NCBI GenBank assembly: GCA_963707875.1
Contig: CAVPRU010000014.1
Coordinates: 62,001 to 126,000 of the forward strand
Length of the DNA: 64,000 nucleotides
Reading direction: 5' to 3'
From: SZUA-320 sp963707875
GTDB lineage: Bacteria > Gemmatimonadota > Gemmatimonadetes > Gemmatimonadales > GWC2-71-9
Shown here: piece by piece, positions 1 to 7,838 of the stretch
Position numbering within the stretch: the stretch's first letter is position 1
How the letters are laid out: each line of letters opens with the position of its first letter
The notes under the pieces: generated by a model
What the model saw: only the letters and a program-made list of their open reading frames with translations
What the model was told of the DNA's origin: nothing
Databases searched by the model: none
Translations under genes and position numbers: made by a program

Positions 1-686
1 GGACGATCTTCATGACGGCCCGCTCGTGGGAGGCGGGTGTCGAACTCCATGTTCGGGACACGGGCTCCGGGATTCCGCTGGAACTCCAAGCCAAGATCTT
101 CGAACCGTTCTTTACGACCAAGGACGCTGGCCGCGGCGCCGGACTCGGGCTCAGCGCGGTCTACGCGATCGTTCGAGGATCGGGTGGGCGGGTCACGGTG
201 GAGAGCGCTCCGGGCCAAGGCGCGACCTTCAAGCTCTGGTTCCCCGCGATGCCGAGCACGACCCTGATTCCGGAGGCCGGGGTGAGGCGGGCCAGTGATG
301 CCCCGCTTCCCCGGGGCACCGAAACCATTCTGCTGGCCGAAGATGAACCCCAGATCCGGGAACTGGCCGCCCGGGCCCTGGAAGGCCTCGGGTACACTGT
401 CCTCCCGGCGGAGAATGGGCGCAGTTGCCTGCTGCGGGATGCGGCTCATGGGGGCCGGGTCGGCCTGCTGCTGACGGACGTAGTGATGCCGGGTCTGAGT
501 GGCCCGGACCTGGCGTTGGAGGTCCGCCGTCGGCACCCCGGCCTTCCGGTGCTGTATATGTCCGGGTACACGGCAGACACCCAGGCGATCGAGCGGGCAC
601 TCCGTGAGGGCGGCCGCCTGCTGCCCAAACCGTTCACCGTGGCCGAACTCGCGACCCAGGTCCGCCGAGTCCTGGACCGGCGCTAG
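1..686 (+). CDS. Hybrid sensor histidine kinase, C-terminal part (HATPase + receiver)
   Basis: The gene is cut by the left edge; the first complete codon is at position 3. The visible protein starts inside a GHKL ATPase domain with the G1 box DTGSGIP, F box IFEPFFTTK and G2 box GAGLGLS, all intact. After a linker of about 25 residues comes a receiver domain beginning at ETILLAEDEP, with the phospho-acceptor Asp in LLTDVVMPG and the conserved Lys in LLPKPF. A kinase core followed by a receiver is the usual architecture of PAS-type hybrid kinases in which the receiver modulates or relays the phosphate. The sensor and dimerisation parts lie outside the window, so the signal cannot be inferred. 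It is followed by a 68-base gap before mqnE and shows no overlap with it. Confidence 0.9.
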   Translation, partial: TIFMTARSWEAGVELHVRDTGSGIPLELQAKIFEPFFTTKDAGRGAGLGLSAVYAIVRGSGGRVTVESAPGQGATFKLWFPAMPSTTLIPEAGVRRASDAPLPRGTETILLAEDEPQIRELAARALEGLGYTVLPAENGRSCLLRDAAHGGRVGLLLTDVVMPGLSGPDLALEVRRRHPGLPVLYMSGYTADTQAIERALREGGRLLPKPFTVAELATQVRRVLDRR

Positions 687-754
687 CCCGGGAGCGACGC
701 GCCCGGTGACCGGCTGGTGGCTCAGGGCCCGGGGAGCAGGCTACATTGTGGGGT

Positions 755-1948
755 ATGTTGCCGCCGAAGATGGAGTTTCGTGACCCGGCCCTGCGCTCGA
801 TCGCCCACAAGGTGGTGGCAGGCGAACGGCTGACCACGGATGATGGCATTGCCCTCTATCAGACCCGCGACCTGCTCGGGCTGGGAGGCCTGGCGTCCTA
901 CGCCAATGCCCGGGCCAACGGCGACCGGGTTTTCTTCTCAGCCAACCAGCATCTCAACCCCACCAATGTCTGCGTGCTGCGGAAGACCTGCGTCTTCTGC
1001 AGCTTTGCCCGTCTCCCGAAGGAGGACGGGCACTACACCCGGACCCTGGAGGAGGTCTATCACGAGGCGGCGCAGGCCATCGGATCTCCCACCCGCGAGT
1101 TTCATATCGTGGGCGGGCTGCACCCCAGGCTCCGGCTCAGCTATTACACGGACATGATCCGGGGGCTTCGGGAGCGGCACCCGCATATCCAGATCAAGGC
1201 GCTCACCGCGGTGGAGATCGCCCACCTTGCCCGGATCGAAAAGACCACCTTCCGCGAGGTGCTGCTCGCGCTCAAGGAGGCGGGGCTCTCCACCCTGCCG
1301 GGTGGCGGGGCCGAGGTGTTCAGCACCGCCGTCCGTGCGACCATTGCCGAGCGAAAGCTGACCGGGGAGGAGTGGCTGCAGGTGCACCGCGTCGCCCACG
1401 AACTGGGCATCCGGACCAATTGCACGCTGCTGTACGGGCATGTCGAAACGGCCGCCGATCGGGTTGCCCATCTGAGCGCACTGCGGGCCCTGCAGGATGA
1501 GACCGGTGGTTTTCTGACCTATATCCCCTTGGCCTACCATCCCGATCACAACGAGCTGGGGGAGACCCTTGGCCGCGTCGGTTCCGCCACCACAGGTTAT
1601 GAGGATCTCAAGAACATCGCGGTTGGCCGCCTCTTTCTCGACAACATCGCGCACGTCAAGACCCACTGGCCCATGGTGACGCCCTTCATGTCCCAGGTGG
1701 CCCTCAACTTCGGCTGTGATGATGTCGAGGGGACGGTGGTGTTCGAGCGGGTCTATCACGAGGCGGGCGCGACCACCGACATGCACATGCCGTACAGTCG
1801 GCTGGTGGAGCTGATCCGTCGGGCCGGCAAGCGTCCGGTGGAGCGAGACAGCCTCTATCAGCCGGTGCGCGACCAGTTCGATGATCTCCCCGGACTGGAG
1901 GCCGCCTTCCCGGCAGGGGCCTCGGTGCCGGCTGTGCACGCGGCCTGA
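755..1948 (+). CDS. mqnE: Aminofutalosine synthase MqnE (radical SAM)
   Basis: MqnE adds the SAM-derived adenosyl radical to the enolpyruvyl product of MqnA to make aminofutalosine, the second step of the futalosine menaquinone pathway. The cytosolic radical-SAM barrel carries its cluster cysteines in NPTNVCVLRKTCVFC, at about residues 73, 79 and 82. The spacing is therefore CX5CX2C rather than the textbook CX3CX2C kept by mqnC here. Downstream motifs such as FHIVGGLHP, LPGGGAEVF and TLLYGHVE match the MqnE/MqnC family, and about 397 residues is a normal length. I chose the ATG at 755; an in-frame TTG at 746 and an ATG at 770 are alternatives, and none has a strong ribosome site. mqnA begins 4 bases after the stop, so the two are likely cotranscribed. 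Confidence 0.93.
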   Translation: MLPPKMEFRDPALRSIAHKVVAGERLTTDDGIALYQTRDLLGLGGLASYANARANGDRVFFSANQHLNPTNVCVLRKTCVFCSFARLPKEDGHYTRTLEEVYHEAAQAIGSPTREFHIVGGLHPRLRLSYYTDMIRGLRERHPHIQIKALTAVEIAHLARIEKTTFREVLLALKEAGLSTLPGGGAEVFSTAVRATIAERKLTGEEWLQVHRVAHELGIRTNCTLLYGHVETAADRVAHLSALRALQDETGGFLTYIPLAYHPDHNELGETLGRVGSATTGYEDLKNIAVGRLFLDNIAHVKTHWPMVTPFMSQVALNFGCDDVEGTVVFERVYHEAGATTDMHMPYSRLVELIRRAGKRPVERDSLYQPVRDQFDDLPGLEAAFPAGASVPAVHAA

Positions 1949-1951
1949 CCC

Positions 1952-2773
1952 GTGCGCCTCGGCCGGATTCCGTGGATCAACTGCTACCCGATCTACGCCG
2001 GGCTGGACCGGGGCGTGGTGCCCTGTCCCGCGAACCTGGTGACCGGGACGGCGGCCGATCTGAACGACTTGCTCGCCGCCGGGGAGCTGGACGTCAGCGT
2101 GGTGTCGGCCGTGGAGTATGCCCGGAGCGCTGCGTCGTACCACCTGCTCCCGGATCTGGCCATCAGCTGCGACGGCCCGGTGCACAGCGTACTGCTCCTC
2201 TCCCGCCGCCCGGTCGAGGAACTGGATGACGCGACGGTCCTCTTGACCTCGTCCTCCCGGACCTCGGTGCTGCTGCTGGAGTTGCTCTGCCGCCATCGGT
2301 GGCGAGTGCGCCCCCGGCAGGCCACGGTGCGCGCCGAGCCCAGCGACCTGGATGCGCTCGGTGGCTTCCCCCACGATGCCGTGCTGGTGATCGGGGATGC
2401 CGCCCTCCTGCTGGCCGGGGAGGATCGATACCGCCACGTCGTGGACCTGGGGGCCGCCTGGAAGGAATGGACCGGGCTCCCATTCGTGTTCGCGGTCTGG
2501 GCGGCCCGCCGCACGGCGGCGCCAGCGGCCGTGCAGACGGTGCATCAGGCGCTGCTGGCCAGTCGAGCCTGGGGTCTGAGCCACCTGGATGAACTGGCAG
2601 AACTGGCCGCGGCCAACACCGGGATCGATCGGCGACGGTGCCGGGCGTATCTCGACGATCTCGATTACGCCCTGGGCTATCGGCATCTGGCGGGACTGAC
2701 CGATTTCTTCCGCCGGCTGGCGCAGGACGGGCTGGTGCCCGATGGCGCGCTGTCGTTCATTACCGCTGCGTGA
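1952..2773 (+). CDS. mqnA: Chorismate dehydratase MqnA
   Basis: MqnA removes water from chorismate to give 3-enolpyruvylbenzoate, the entry step of the futalosine route. The 273-residue protein begins with a GTG codon 3 bases past the mqnE stop and opens with the family hallmark LGRIPWINCYPIYAGLD. It goes on with the substrate-binding-protein-like fold, including the segment ELDVSVVSAVEYA. Length and order (mqnE-mqnA-mqnC) match known futalosine clusters. The related enzyme MqnD has the same fold, but the N-terminal NCYP-type motif and the neighbours favour MqnA. The later-acting mqnB and mqnD are not in this window. Confidence 0.9.
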   Translation: MRLGRIPWINCYPIYAGLDRGVVPCPANLVTGTAADLNDLLAAGELDVSVVSAVEYARSAASYHLLPDLAISCDGPVHSVLLLSRRPVEELDDATVLLTSSSRTSVLLLELLCRHRWRVRPRQATVRAEPSDLDALGGFPHDAVLVIGDAALLLAGEDRYRHVVDLGAAWKEWTGLPFVFAVWAARRTAAPAAVQTVHQALLASRAWGLSHLDELAELAAANTGIDRRRCRAYLDDLDYALGYRHLAGLTDFFRRLAQDGLVPDGALSFITAA

Positions 2774-2783
2774 CGGAGTCCCG

Positions 2784-3845
2784 ATGTCCCACATAGATCG
2801 CTCGTCCGCGGAATTCCGGGAGTACCTCGATCTCTACCAGCATGTCCCGCTGCTCGAGTTGGGCCAGTTGGCGGACGCCAGGCGCTGGGCTCAGCATCCT
2901 GAGCCGGTGGTCACGTACATCGTCGATCGGAACATCAACTACACCAACGTCTGCGTTGCCGATTGCGGGTTCTGCGCCTTCTACCGGCGGCCTAAACACG
3001 CCGAGGGCTATGTCCTCAGTTTCGAGGCCATTGGGCGGAAGATCGACGAGTGCAAGGCGGTGGGTGGCGTCCAGATTCTGATTCAGGGTGGCCACAACCC
3101 GTATATCCCGTTCGAGTGGTACCTCGAGCTGCTCCGCTACATCAAGACCCATCACCCGATCCACGTGCACGGGTTCTCCCCGTCCGAAGTGGTGTTCTTC
3201 GCCGAGCGGTTCGGCCGGTCGGTGCCGGAGGTCATCGGGGACCTGCGTGAAGCGGGGCTGGACAGCATCCCGGGCGGCGGTGGCGAGATTCTGGTGGACG
3301 CGGTCCGGACCCGGGTCTCGCGCCACAAGGCCATGACCGACGAGTGGCTCGGCGTGCAGGAGGAAGCGCACCGTCAGGGGATGCAGACCTCGGTCACCAT
3401 GATGTACGGCCTGGGGGAATCCGACGCGGATCGGATCGAACACCTGTTCCGGGTCCGGGAGGTCCAGGCCCGGACCGGCGGGTTCACCGCATTCATCTGC
3501 TGGCCGCTGCAACCCGAAGGTACCCCGACGATGTCGGACATGCCCCGACAGGACGCCGTGAGCTACCTTCGCACCCTGGCGATCGGACGCATAGTGCTCG
3601 ACAACGTCCCGAATCATCAGTCCTCGTGGGTGACGATGGGCCACAAGATCGGCCAGGTGGCTCTCCGGTTCGGCGCCAACGACTATGGCAGCCTCATGAT
3701 GGAGGAGAACGTCGTGTCCTCCGCCGGTACGACCTATCGCACGACCATCGATGAAATCGAGCGACTGATCCACGATGCGGGATTCGAACCGCGCCGCCGG
3801 TTCCAGGACTATTCCCTGATCGAGACCGCCGCGCTGGTCGCATGA
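2784..3845 (+). CDS. mqnC: Cyclic dehypoxanthinyl futalosine synthase MqnC (radical SAM)
   Basis: MqnC cyclises dehypoxanthine futalosine by radical-SAM chemistry, giving the bicyclic precursor of the naphthoquinone ring. Starting from the ATG at 2784 (GGAG five bases upstream) the protein has 353 residues. The cluster motif is NVCVADCGFCAFYRRP with cysteines near 57, 61 and 64, the classic CX3CX2C. IQGGHNPYIP, SIPGGGGEIL and MMYGLGESDADR are family motifs. The start overlaps nothing, lying 10 bases after the mqnA stop. The stop overlaps the ispF start as ATGA, so the quinone head-group genes and the isoprenoid gene are probably translated from one message, a sensible link because menaquinone needs both. 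Confidence 0.94.
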   Translation: MSHIDRSSAEFREYLDLYQHVPLLELGQLADARRWAQHPEPVVTYIVDRNINYTNVCVADCGFCAFYRRPKHAEGYVLSFEAIGRKIDECKAVGGVQILIQGGHNPYIPFEWYLELLRYIKTHHPIHVHGFSPSEVVFFAERFGRSVPEVIGDLREAGLDSIPGGGGEILVDAVRTRVSRHKAMTDEWLGVQEEAHRQGMQTSVTMMYGLGESDADRIEHLFRVREVQARTGGFTAFICWPLQPEGTPTMSDMPRQDAVSYLRTLAIGRIVLDNVPNHQSSWVTMGHKIGQVALRFGANDYGSLMMEENVVSSAGTTYRTTIDEIERLIHDAGFEPRRRFQDYSLIETAALVA

Positions 3846-4330
3846 CCGGTCCTCGCCAGCGGGTCGGCATCGGCTACGATTCTCATCGGTTCGGCCCCGG
3901 CAGGCCGCTGGTGCTGGGCGGGGTTGAGATAGCCCATACCGCGGGCCTGATCGGTCATTCCGATGCCGATGCCGTGACCCACGCTCTGATTGATGCGCTG
4001 CTGGGAGCTGCCGGGGCGGGGGACATCGGCCAGCTCTTTCCCGACACCGACCCGACCTGGGCCGGGGCCAACTCGATCGAACTCCTCCGGGGAGCCGTGG
4101 AGCGGGTTCGCGCGCAGGGGTACCAGCCGGTACAGGTCGACATCACGGTCATCGCGGAAGCCCCCAAGCTCGGCCCCCATCGGGCTCGGATGGTCGCGGC
4201 GTTGGCTCCGGCGCTCGGGGTCGAGGCATCAGCGGTCAGCATCAAGGCCAAGACGAATGAGGGGATGGGCTGGATCGGGCGCGGCGAGGGTGTGGCGGTC
4301 CTGGCGGTCGCGACCGTGGAGGCCAGCTGA
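3842..4330 (+). CDS. ispF: 2-C-methyl-D-erythritol 2,4-cyclodiphosphate synthase IspF
   Basis: IspF closes the cyclodiphosphate ring in the MEP isoprenoid pathway, releasing CMP. The 162-residue protein is the standard length. Metal-ligand signatures are visible: GYDSHRF near the N-terminus (Asp13, His15), GHSDADAVTHALIDALLG (His47) and the C-terminal KAKTNEGMGWIGRGEGV, which forms part of the active site at the trimer interface. The ATG overlaps the mqnC stop by four bases. IspD, often fused or adjacent to IspF, is absent here. Isoprenoids feed both the menaquinone tail and the polyprenyl carriers used by envelope genes further right. Confidence 0.96.
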   Translation: MTGPRQRVGIGYDSHRFGPGRPLVLGGVEIAHTAGLIGHSDADAVTHALIDALLGAAGAGDIGQLFPDTDPTWAGANSIELLRGAVERVRAQGYQPVQVDITVIAEAPKLGPHRARMVAALAPALGVEASAVSIKAKTNEGMGWIGRGEGVAVLAVATVEAS

Positions 4331-4350
4331 TCGAGGCGCTGCTGGCCCGG

Positions 4351-5352
4351 ATGGCCGACTGGCCGCCCGCGGCGGTGTATGCCATCGTGGGGCTGGTGGG
4401 GTTCCTCGAGAACCTCGTGCCCCCGACCCCCTCGGACGTCGTCGTGGCGTTGGGCGCGTTCCTCGCCCAGCGCGGCCTCACCGAACCGTTCACCATCTTT
4501 CTGGTCACCTGGCTGTCCAACACCCTGGGGCTGACGGCGGTCTACCTGGGGGCCCGGCACTACGGCTCCGGGTTTGTGGCCAGCCGGATAGGCCGCCTGC
4601 TGATCACCCCGGCGGCGATCGTGGTGGTGGAGCGCGAGTATCTCCGGTTTGGCTTGGCCGGACTGGTCGCGGCCCGCTTGCTCCCGGGATTCCGATCCTT
4701 CACGGCGCCGTTCGCGGGGCTGATCGGACTGTCCGCCGTCCGGGCGATCGTGCCCATGGCCCTCGCCTCCGGCCTCTGGTATGGCGGTATTGTGTGGCTC
4801 GCCACCAGGATCGGGGCCAACTGGGCATCCCTTTCCCGGGCAATCACCAATCTCAATCGCAGCCTTCTGGTCTTCGCCGTGGCCCTCGGGATCGGGATCG
4901 TGGCCTGGGTCGTGGTGACCAGGGGGCGCCGACGCTATCGCCGCACCCGGGCGGCCCTGGGCCAGAACTTGAAGTCGTTCCCTGGCCTGGACGTGCGAGC
5001 GATGCAGGATCCGGTCGCCGCCGCTGTGGCGGGCCTGCTCCTCGCTACTCCGCTCACTGGGCCCGCCTCGGTCGAGGGAGGCCTCGACACCCTGGAAGCC
5101 CACCTCCGCTTCCGCTGGTACCTTGGCGGTGGAGAGGACCCCGCTCTCGAAGCGTCACCCGAGGCGGTTGCCGCCGTGGTGGAATCGCTGGAACCCGCAG
5201 CCCGGGTGGGTGTGGCCCGGCGTCTCTGGCAGCTGGCGTTTTCCGACGGCGCCTTCGAGCGCCACGAAGCGCACGTCATGGAGCGCGCCGTCCAGATCCT
5301 CGGGCTTCCCCCTGAGGAGGTGGACCGGATCCGGCAACGGACCGCGCCGTGA
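4351..5352 (+). CDS. DedA/VTT-family membrane protein with C-terminal TerB-like domain
   Basis: Residues about 1-195 form a DedA (SNARE-associated/VTT) membrane domain: hydrophobic segments, the reentrant-type motif ENLVPPTPSDV and the second motif ARLLPGFRSFTAPFAG with its conserved Arg. DedA proteins are linked to phospholipid or undecaprenyl-phosphate flipping and membrane homeostasis. A basic linker (RGRRRYRRTR) leads to a soluble helical domain at about 225-330 resembling TerB: WQLAFSDGAFERHEAHVMERA is followed by LGLPPEEVDRIR. I am less sure of this second domain's name. The combination is unusual. A hidden indel near 4960 could have fused two genes, since an internal ATG at 5002 could start a separate TerB protein; but the linker keeps coding-like GC at third positions. 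The start could also be a CTG at 4327 overlapping the ispF stop. Confidence 0.75.
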   Translation: MADWPPAAVYAIVGLVGFLENLVPPTPSDVVVALGAFLAQRGLTEPFTIFLVTWLSNTLGLTAVYLGARHYGSGFVASRIGRLLITPAAIVVVEREYLRFGLAGLVAARLLPGFRSFTAPFAGLIGLSAVRAIVPMALASGLWYGGIVWLATRIGANWASLSRAITNLNRSLLVFAVALGIGIVAWVVVTRGRRRYRRTRAALGQNLKSFPGLDVRAMQDPVAAAVAGLLLATPLTGPASVEGGLDTLEAHLRFRWYLGGGEDPALEASPEAVAAVVESLEPAARVGVARRLWQLAFSDGAFERHEAHVMERAVQILGLPPEEVDRIRQRTAP

Positions 5353-6248
5353 GCGTGGCACAGCGGTTTCATCTTGAGGGGTTTCGGGACTACCTCGCCC
5401 TGGAGGCCGGGAACAGCCCGGCCACCATCGAGAGCTATGAGCGAGATCTCCGCCGGCTGACCGAATACGCCGAGCTGCGCGGTGTTTCCTCTCCTGCCGG
5501 GGTCACCCGACAGTTCCTCCGGGACTTCGTCTTCGCCCTCAAGGACATGGGCTTGGGCGGGGCGACCATTCGCCGTCAGATTTCGGCGATCCATACCTAC
5601 TTCGGGTTCCTGCTCGCCGAAGGGGTGGTGGCCAGCGATCCCAGCGACCGGGTCGAGGCGCCAGGCCGGGGCCGGAAACTGCCCGAGGTTCTGAGCCAGG
5701 AGGAAGTCGATCGGCTCCTCGGCTCCCCGTCCCTGGATGATCGCCTGGCGTGGCGGGACCGGTGCCTGCTCGAACTGGGGTATGGTGGCGGGCTGCGTGT
5801 GTCGGAGCTGTGCGGCCTGGGGCTCGGTGATCTGTTTCTGACCGACGCGCTGGTCCGGGTCCTCGGGAAGGGCGGCAAGGAACGGTTGGTCCCGATTGGC
5901 CGACCCGTCATCGCGGCGCTGTCGGTCTATCTGAATACCACCCGCCCTGAACTGGATCGGGGCAAAGCGGAGGGCAGGGTCCTGCTCAATGCCAGAGGCC
6001 GACCGCTCTCCCGAGTCGGTGCCTGGGGAATCGTGAAGGCGCACGCCTCCCGGGCCGGGATCACCAAACCGGTCTCCCCGCATACCCTGCGACACACCTT
6101 TGCCACCCATCTCCTCGAAGGCGGGGCCGACCTGCGGGCGGTGCAGGAGATGCTCGGCCACGCCGATCTGTCGACCACCCAGATCTACACCCATGTCGAT
6201 CGGGAGCAGTTGCGGCGGGTCCACGCGAAGTACCATCCCAGGGGCTAG
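5349..6248 (+). CDS. xerD: Tyrosine recombinase XerC/XerD
   Basis: This 299-residue protein is a housekeeping tyrosine recombinase that resolves chromosome dimers at dif with FtsK. All six catalytic positions are present at XerD-like numbering: Arg150 (GGGLRVSELCGL), Lys174 (GKGGKERLVP), His245 and Arg248 (SPHTLRHTFATHLL), His271 (LGHADLSTTQIY) and the nucleophile Tyr280. The N-terminal SAM-like domain (about 1-105) binds DNA. It starts with a GTG overlapping the TGA of the preceding gene. Motif wording fits XerD slightly better than XerC; the pair cannot be separated with certainty. There are no attachment-site repeats or phage genes around it, so it is not a mobile-element integrase. Confidence 0.88.
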   Translation: MSVAQRFHLEGFRDYLALEAGNSPATIESYERDLRRLTEYAELRGVSSPAGVTRQFLRDFVFALKDMGLGGATIRRQISAIHTYFGFLLAEGVVASDPSDRVEAPGRGRKLPEVLSQEEVDRLLGSPSLDDRLAWRDRCLLELGYGGGLRVSELCGLGLGDLFLTDALVRVLGKGGKERLVPIGRPVIAALSVYLNTTRPELDRGKAEGRVLLNARGRPLSRVGAWGIVKAHASRAGITKPVSPHTLRHTFATHLLEGGADLRAVQEMLGHADLSTTQIYTHVDREQLRRVHAKYHPRG

Positions 6249-6335
6249 AGTGGACGGTTCCACCGGAGGAAATGGGTCGGGGCTTGCTATTAGGCGTTTC
6301 GTTCTGTAACATGCAGCGGGCTTCTTGGAGGATTC

Positions 6336-6974
6336 ATGCGCTGGTATTGGTCGAAAATCGTGATCGGCGCCGTGCTCGTGTTCGGAGTTGGGTATTCCGG
6401 CTACCTGGTGGTCCGCCGGCTGGTATCGGCCGGGAAGGTGGTGGTCCACAGCACCAATCCGATCACCATTCCTCTCAAGTTCGTCCCCTTCGCCTTGTCG
6501 GGGGAGGAGATCGGGACGTTCCAGCGGGTCACCTTCCGCCGCTCCGCCCCTGATGCGGTCGAGGGGATCGACCTGCGGGTCCAGGTGAAGGACAGCGCGG
6601 TGGCCGAGGCCTTGAGGGCTTGTCGAGTGACCCCGGCTGGGGTCGGCAACTTCGACCCCTCGAACGGGTTCCGGTGCCTCGACCCGGGAACGGCCGACAG
6701 TGCCCTTGTGCTGCTCGGGGAGCTCCGCGTGCGCGGTCCGAAGGGGATTGATTTCACCATTCCGCTCCTGGTGGACTCCACCCTTTTTGGCCAGATTACC
6801 GGGACCGGTGGGTCGGCGGTCGAGAATACCCGGTCCCTGCTCAAGGCCGACGAGGCCGCAGCGGCGGCGGCCATGGCGGAGAAGGCGGCGGCCCGGGCCA
6901 CCCAGGAGGCGGAGTCCCTCAGCACCGCTATTCGGGCTCGGGTGAAGCAAGAGCAGGGGCCCCCGACTCCCTGA
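6336..6974 (+). CDS. Hypothetical membrane-anchored protein
   Basis: I do not recognise this 212-residue protein. The start is well set by GGAGG at 6326-6330. Residues about 7-27 form one hydrophobic segment (IVIGAVLVFGVGYSGYLVV) that would anchor it with the rest outside the cytoplasm. The middle is a beta-rich region with two cysteines (RACRV and FRCLD), possibly a disulfide. The tail from about 165 is an alanine-, glutamate- and lysine-rich helix, probably coiled coil, ending in a proline-rich stub. It follows xerD after an 87-base gap and ends 18 bases before an intrinsic terminator, so it closes the first transcription unit. Confidence 0.7.
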   Translation: MRWYWSKIVIGAVLVFGVGYSGYLVVRRLVSAGKVVVHSTNPITIPLKFVPFALSGEEIGTFQRVTFRRSAPDAVEGIDLRVQVKDSAVAEALRACRVTPAGVGNFDPSNGFRCLDPGTADSALVLLGELRVRGPKGIDFTIPLLVDSTLFGQITGTGGSAVENTRSLLKADEAAAAAAMAEKAAARATQEAESLSTAIRARVKQEQGPPTP

Positions 6975-6992
6975 CGAGGGCTGGCCCGGTAA

Positions 6993-7010
6993 CCCCTTCG
7001 GGGGCTTTTT
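6993..7010 (+). terminator. Intrinsic terminator after the xerD/hypothetical unit
   Basis: CCCC-TTC-GGGG hairpin at 6993-7003 followed by GGC and five Ts at 7006-7010, 18 bases past the stop of the hypothetical gene. A second GC hairpin (CCCCCTCGGGGG near 7022-7033) follows directly and may reinforce it. Confidence 0.8.
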
Positions 7011-7037
7011 CTTAGGACAGGCCCCCTCGGGGGATCC

Positions 7038-7082
7038 AGCGCGGCACGACTTTTGACCAGAAGTCGGCCGCGCTGTTATTTT
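7038..7082 (+). promoter_or_regulatory. Promoter candidate embedded in a 14-bp dyad before kdsB
   Basis: AGCGCGGC at 7038-7045 pairs with GCCGCGCT at 7067-7074, and inside it CGACTT (7047-7052) pairs with AAGTCG (7061-7066), with one bulged A. The 8-base loop contains TTGACC (7053-7058), a good -35 box. TATTTT at 7077-7082 is a plausible -10 at 18-base spacing. Initiation would then fall within a base or two of the kdsB ATG at 7088, giving a leaderless message. The dyad could instead be a terminator stem (T-rich tail GTTATTTT), or an operator overlapping the promoter. The structure is certain; the function is inferred. Confidence 0.5.
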
Positions 7083-7087
7083 AGTTG

Positions 7088-7838
7088 ATGCCAGTGCTGG
7101 CCGTGATCCCGGCAAGGCTGGGCTCAACCCGATTCCCTCAGAAGCCGCTCCAGCTGCTTGCCGGCGAGCCCCTAGTGGTTCGGGTCGCCCAGTGTGTTCA
7201 GGGAATGGGTTTGGTGGATCGGATCGTGGTGGCCACCGACGCAGAGGCCATCGCGACTGCGGTTGCGGCCGCAGGATTCTTGGTGGCCCTGACGGCGACG
7301 GCACACCGCTCGGGCACCGATCGGGTCGCGGAAGTGGTGGGTCAGGCCGGGTTTCGAGGATTTTGACATGATTGTGAACGTCCAGGGGGATGAACCCTTT
7401 CTTCCCCTGGCGGCTCTGGCGGGCGCGGTGGCGCGGGTGCAGGCAGGTGATCAGATCGGGACGGCGGCGGCCCCACTGGCAGAGGCGGACGCCCGCAACC
7501 CGGACCGGGTCAAGGTCGTGACCGACCTGGCAGGGCGGGCCCTCTACTTCTCCCGGTCGGCGATCCCGGGCCGCCAGCGGGGCCCGGGCGCGGGTTCGGT
7601 GTACTGGCAGCATCTGGGGATTTACGCCTACGGCCGCGAGGCCCTGCTGCGCATGGCCGCCCTGGAGAGCACCCCGTTGGAGCGAGCCGAGCGATTGGAG
7701 CAACTGCGGGCCTTGGAGCACGGGATGCGAATCGGGGTCGCCCGGCTGACGGAGCCGGCCCCGGCCGGAGTCGACACCGCCGAGGACCTGGCCCGGGCGG
7801 AACGGTATTGGACACAGCGACAGGGGAGCGCGCCATGA
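7088..7838 (+). CDS. kdsB: CMP-Kdo synthetase KdsB (frameshifted by one base)
   Basis: KdsB (3-deoxy-manno-octulosonate cytidylyltransferase) activates Kdo with CTP for lipid A glycosylation. The N-terminal part shows VIPARLGSTRFPQKPL and HRSGTDRVAEVV; the C-terminal part shows IVNVQGDEPFLP and the hexose-type pattern YFSRSAIP. The two halves lie in different frames: the first stops at TGA 7364-7366 in GGATTTTGAC, and removing one T there gives the continuous family sequence GFRGFDMIVNVQGDEPF. The span is then 750 bases, 249 residues, normal for KdsB. The single extra T in a T4 run, in an essential gene, looks like an assembly error. The start ATG follows a dyad-containing promoter region; the stop overlaps pyrG. 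Confidence 0.9.

Noticed and set aside
690..712. CCGGG...CCCGG stem after the sensor kinase as a terminator
   Set aside because: Short stem, no T tract, and mqnE follows closely.
938..2794. 600-codon - strand open frame opposite mqnE and mqnA
   Set aside because: Antisense shadow of two well-supported genes; composition is proline/arginine/histidine-rich with no domain.
5349..6248. Tyrosine recombinase as the integrase of a mobile element
   Set aside because: It has XerD catalytic numbering, sits in an operon with housekeeping genes, and no flanking repeats, tRNA break or phage genes are seen.
7043..7058. Near match to a sigma-54 promoter (GGCACG then TTGA) ahead of kdsB
   Set aside because: The almost invariant GC at -12 is GA, and the same bases are better explained by the dyad and a sigma-70-type -35 box.
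4935..7721. Very long - strand open frame (over 900 codons) opposite xerD and kdsB
   Set aside because: It is a GC-driven shadow of + strand genes, low in complexity, and covers the terminator; no family motif is visible.
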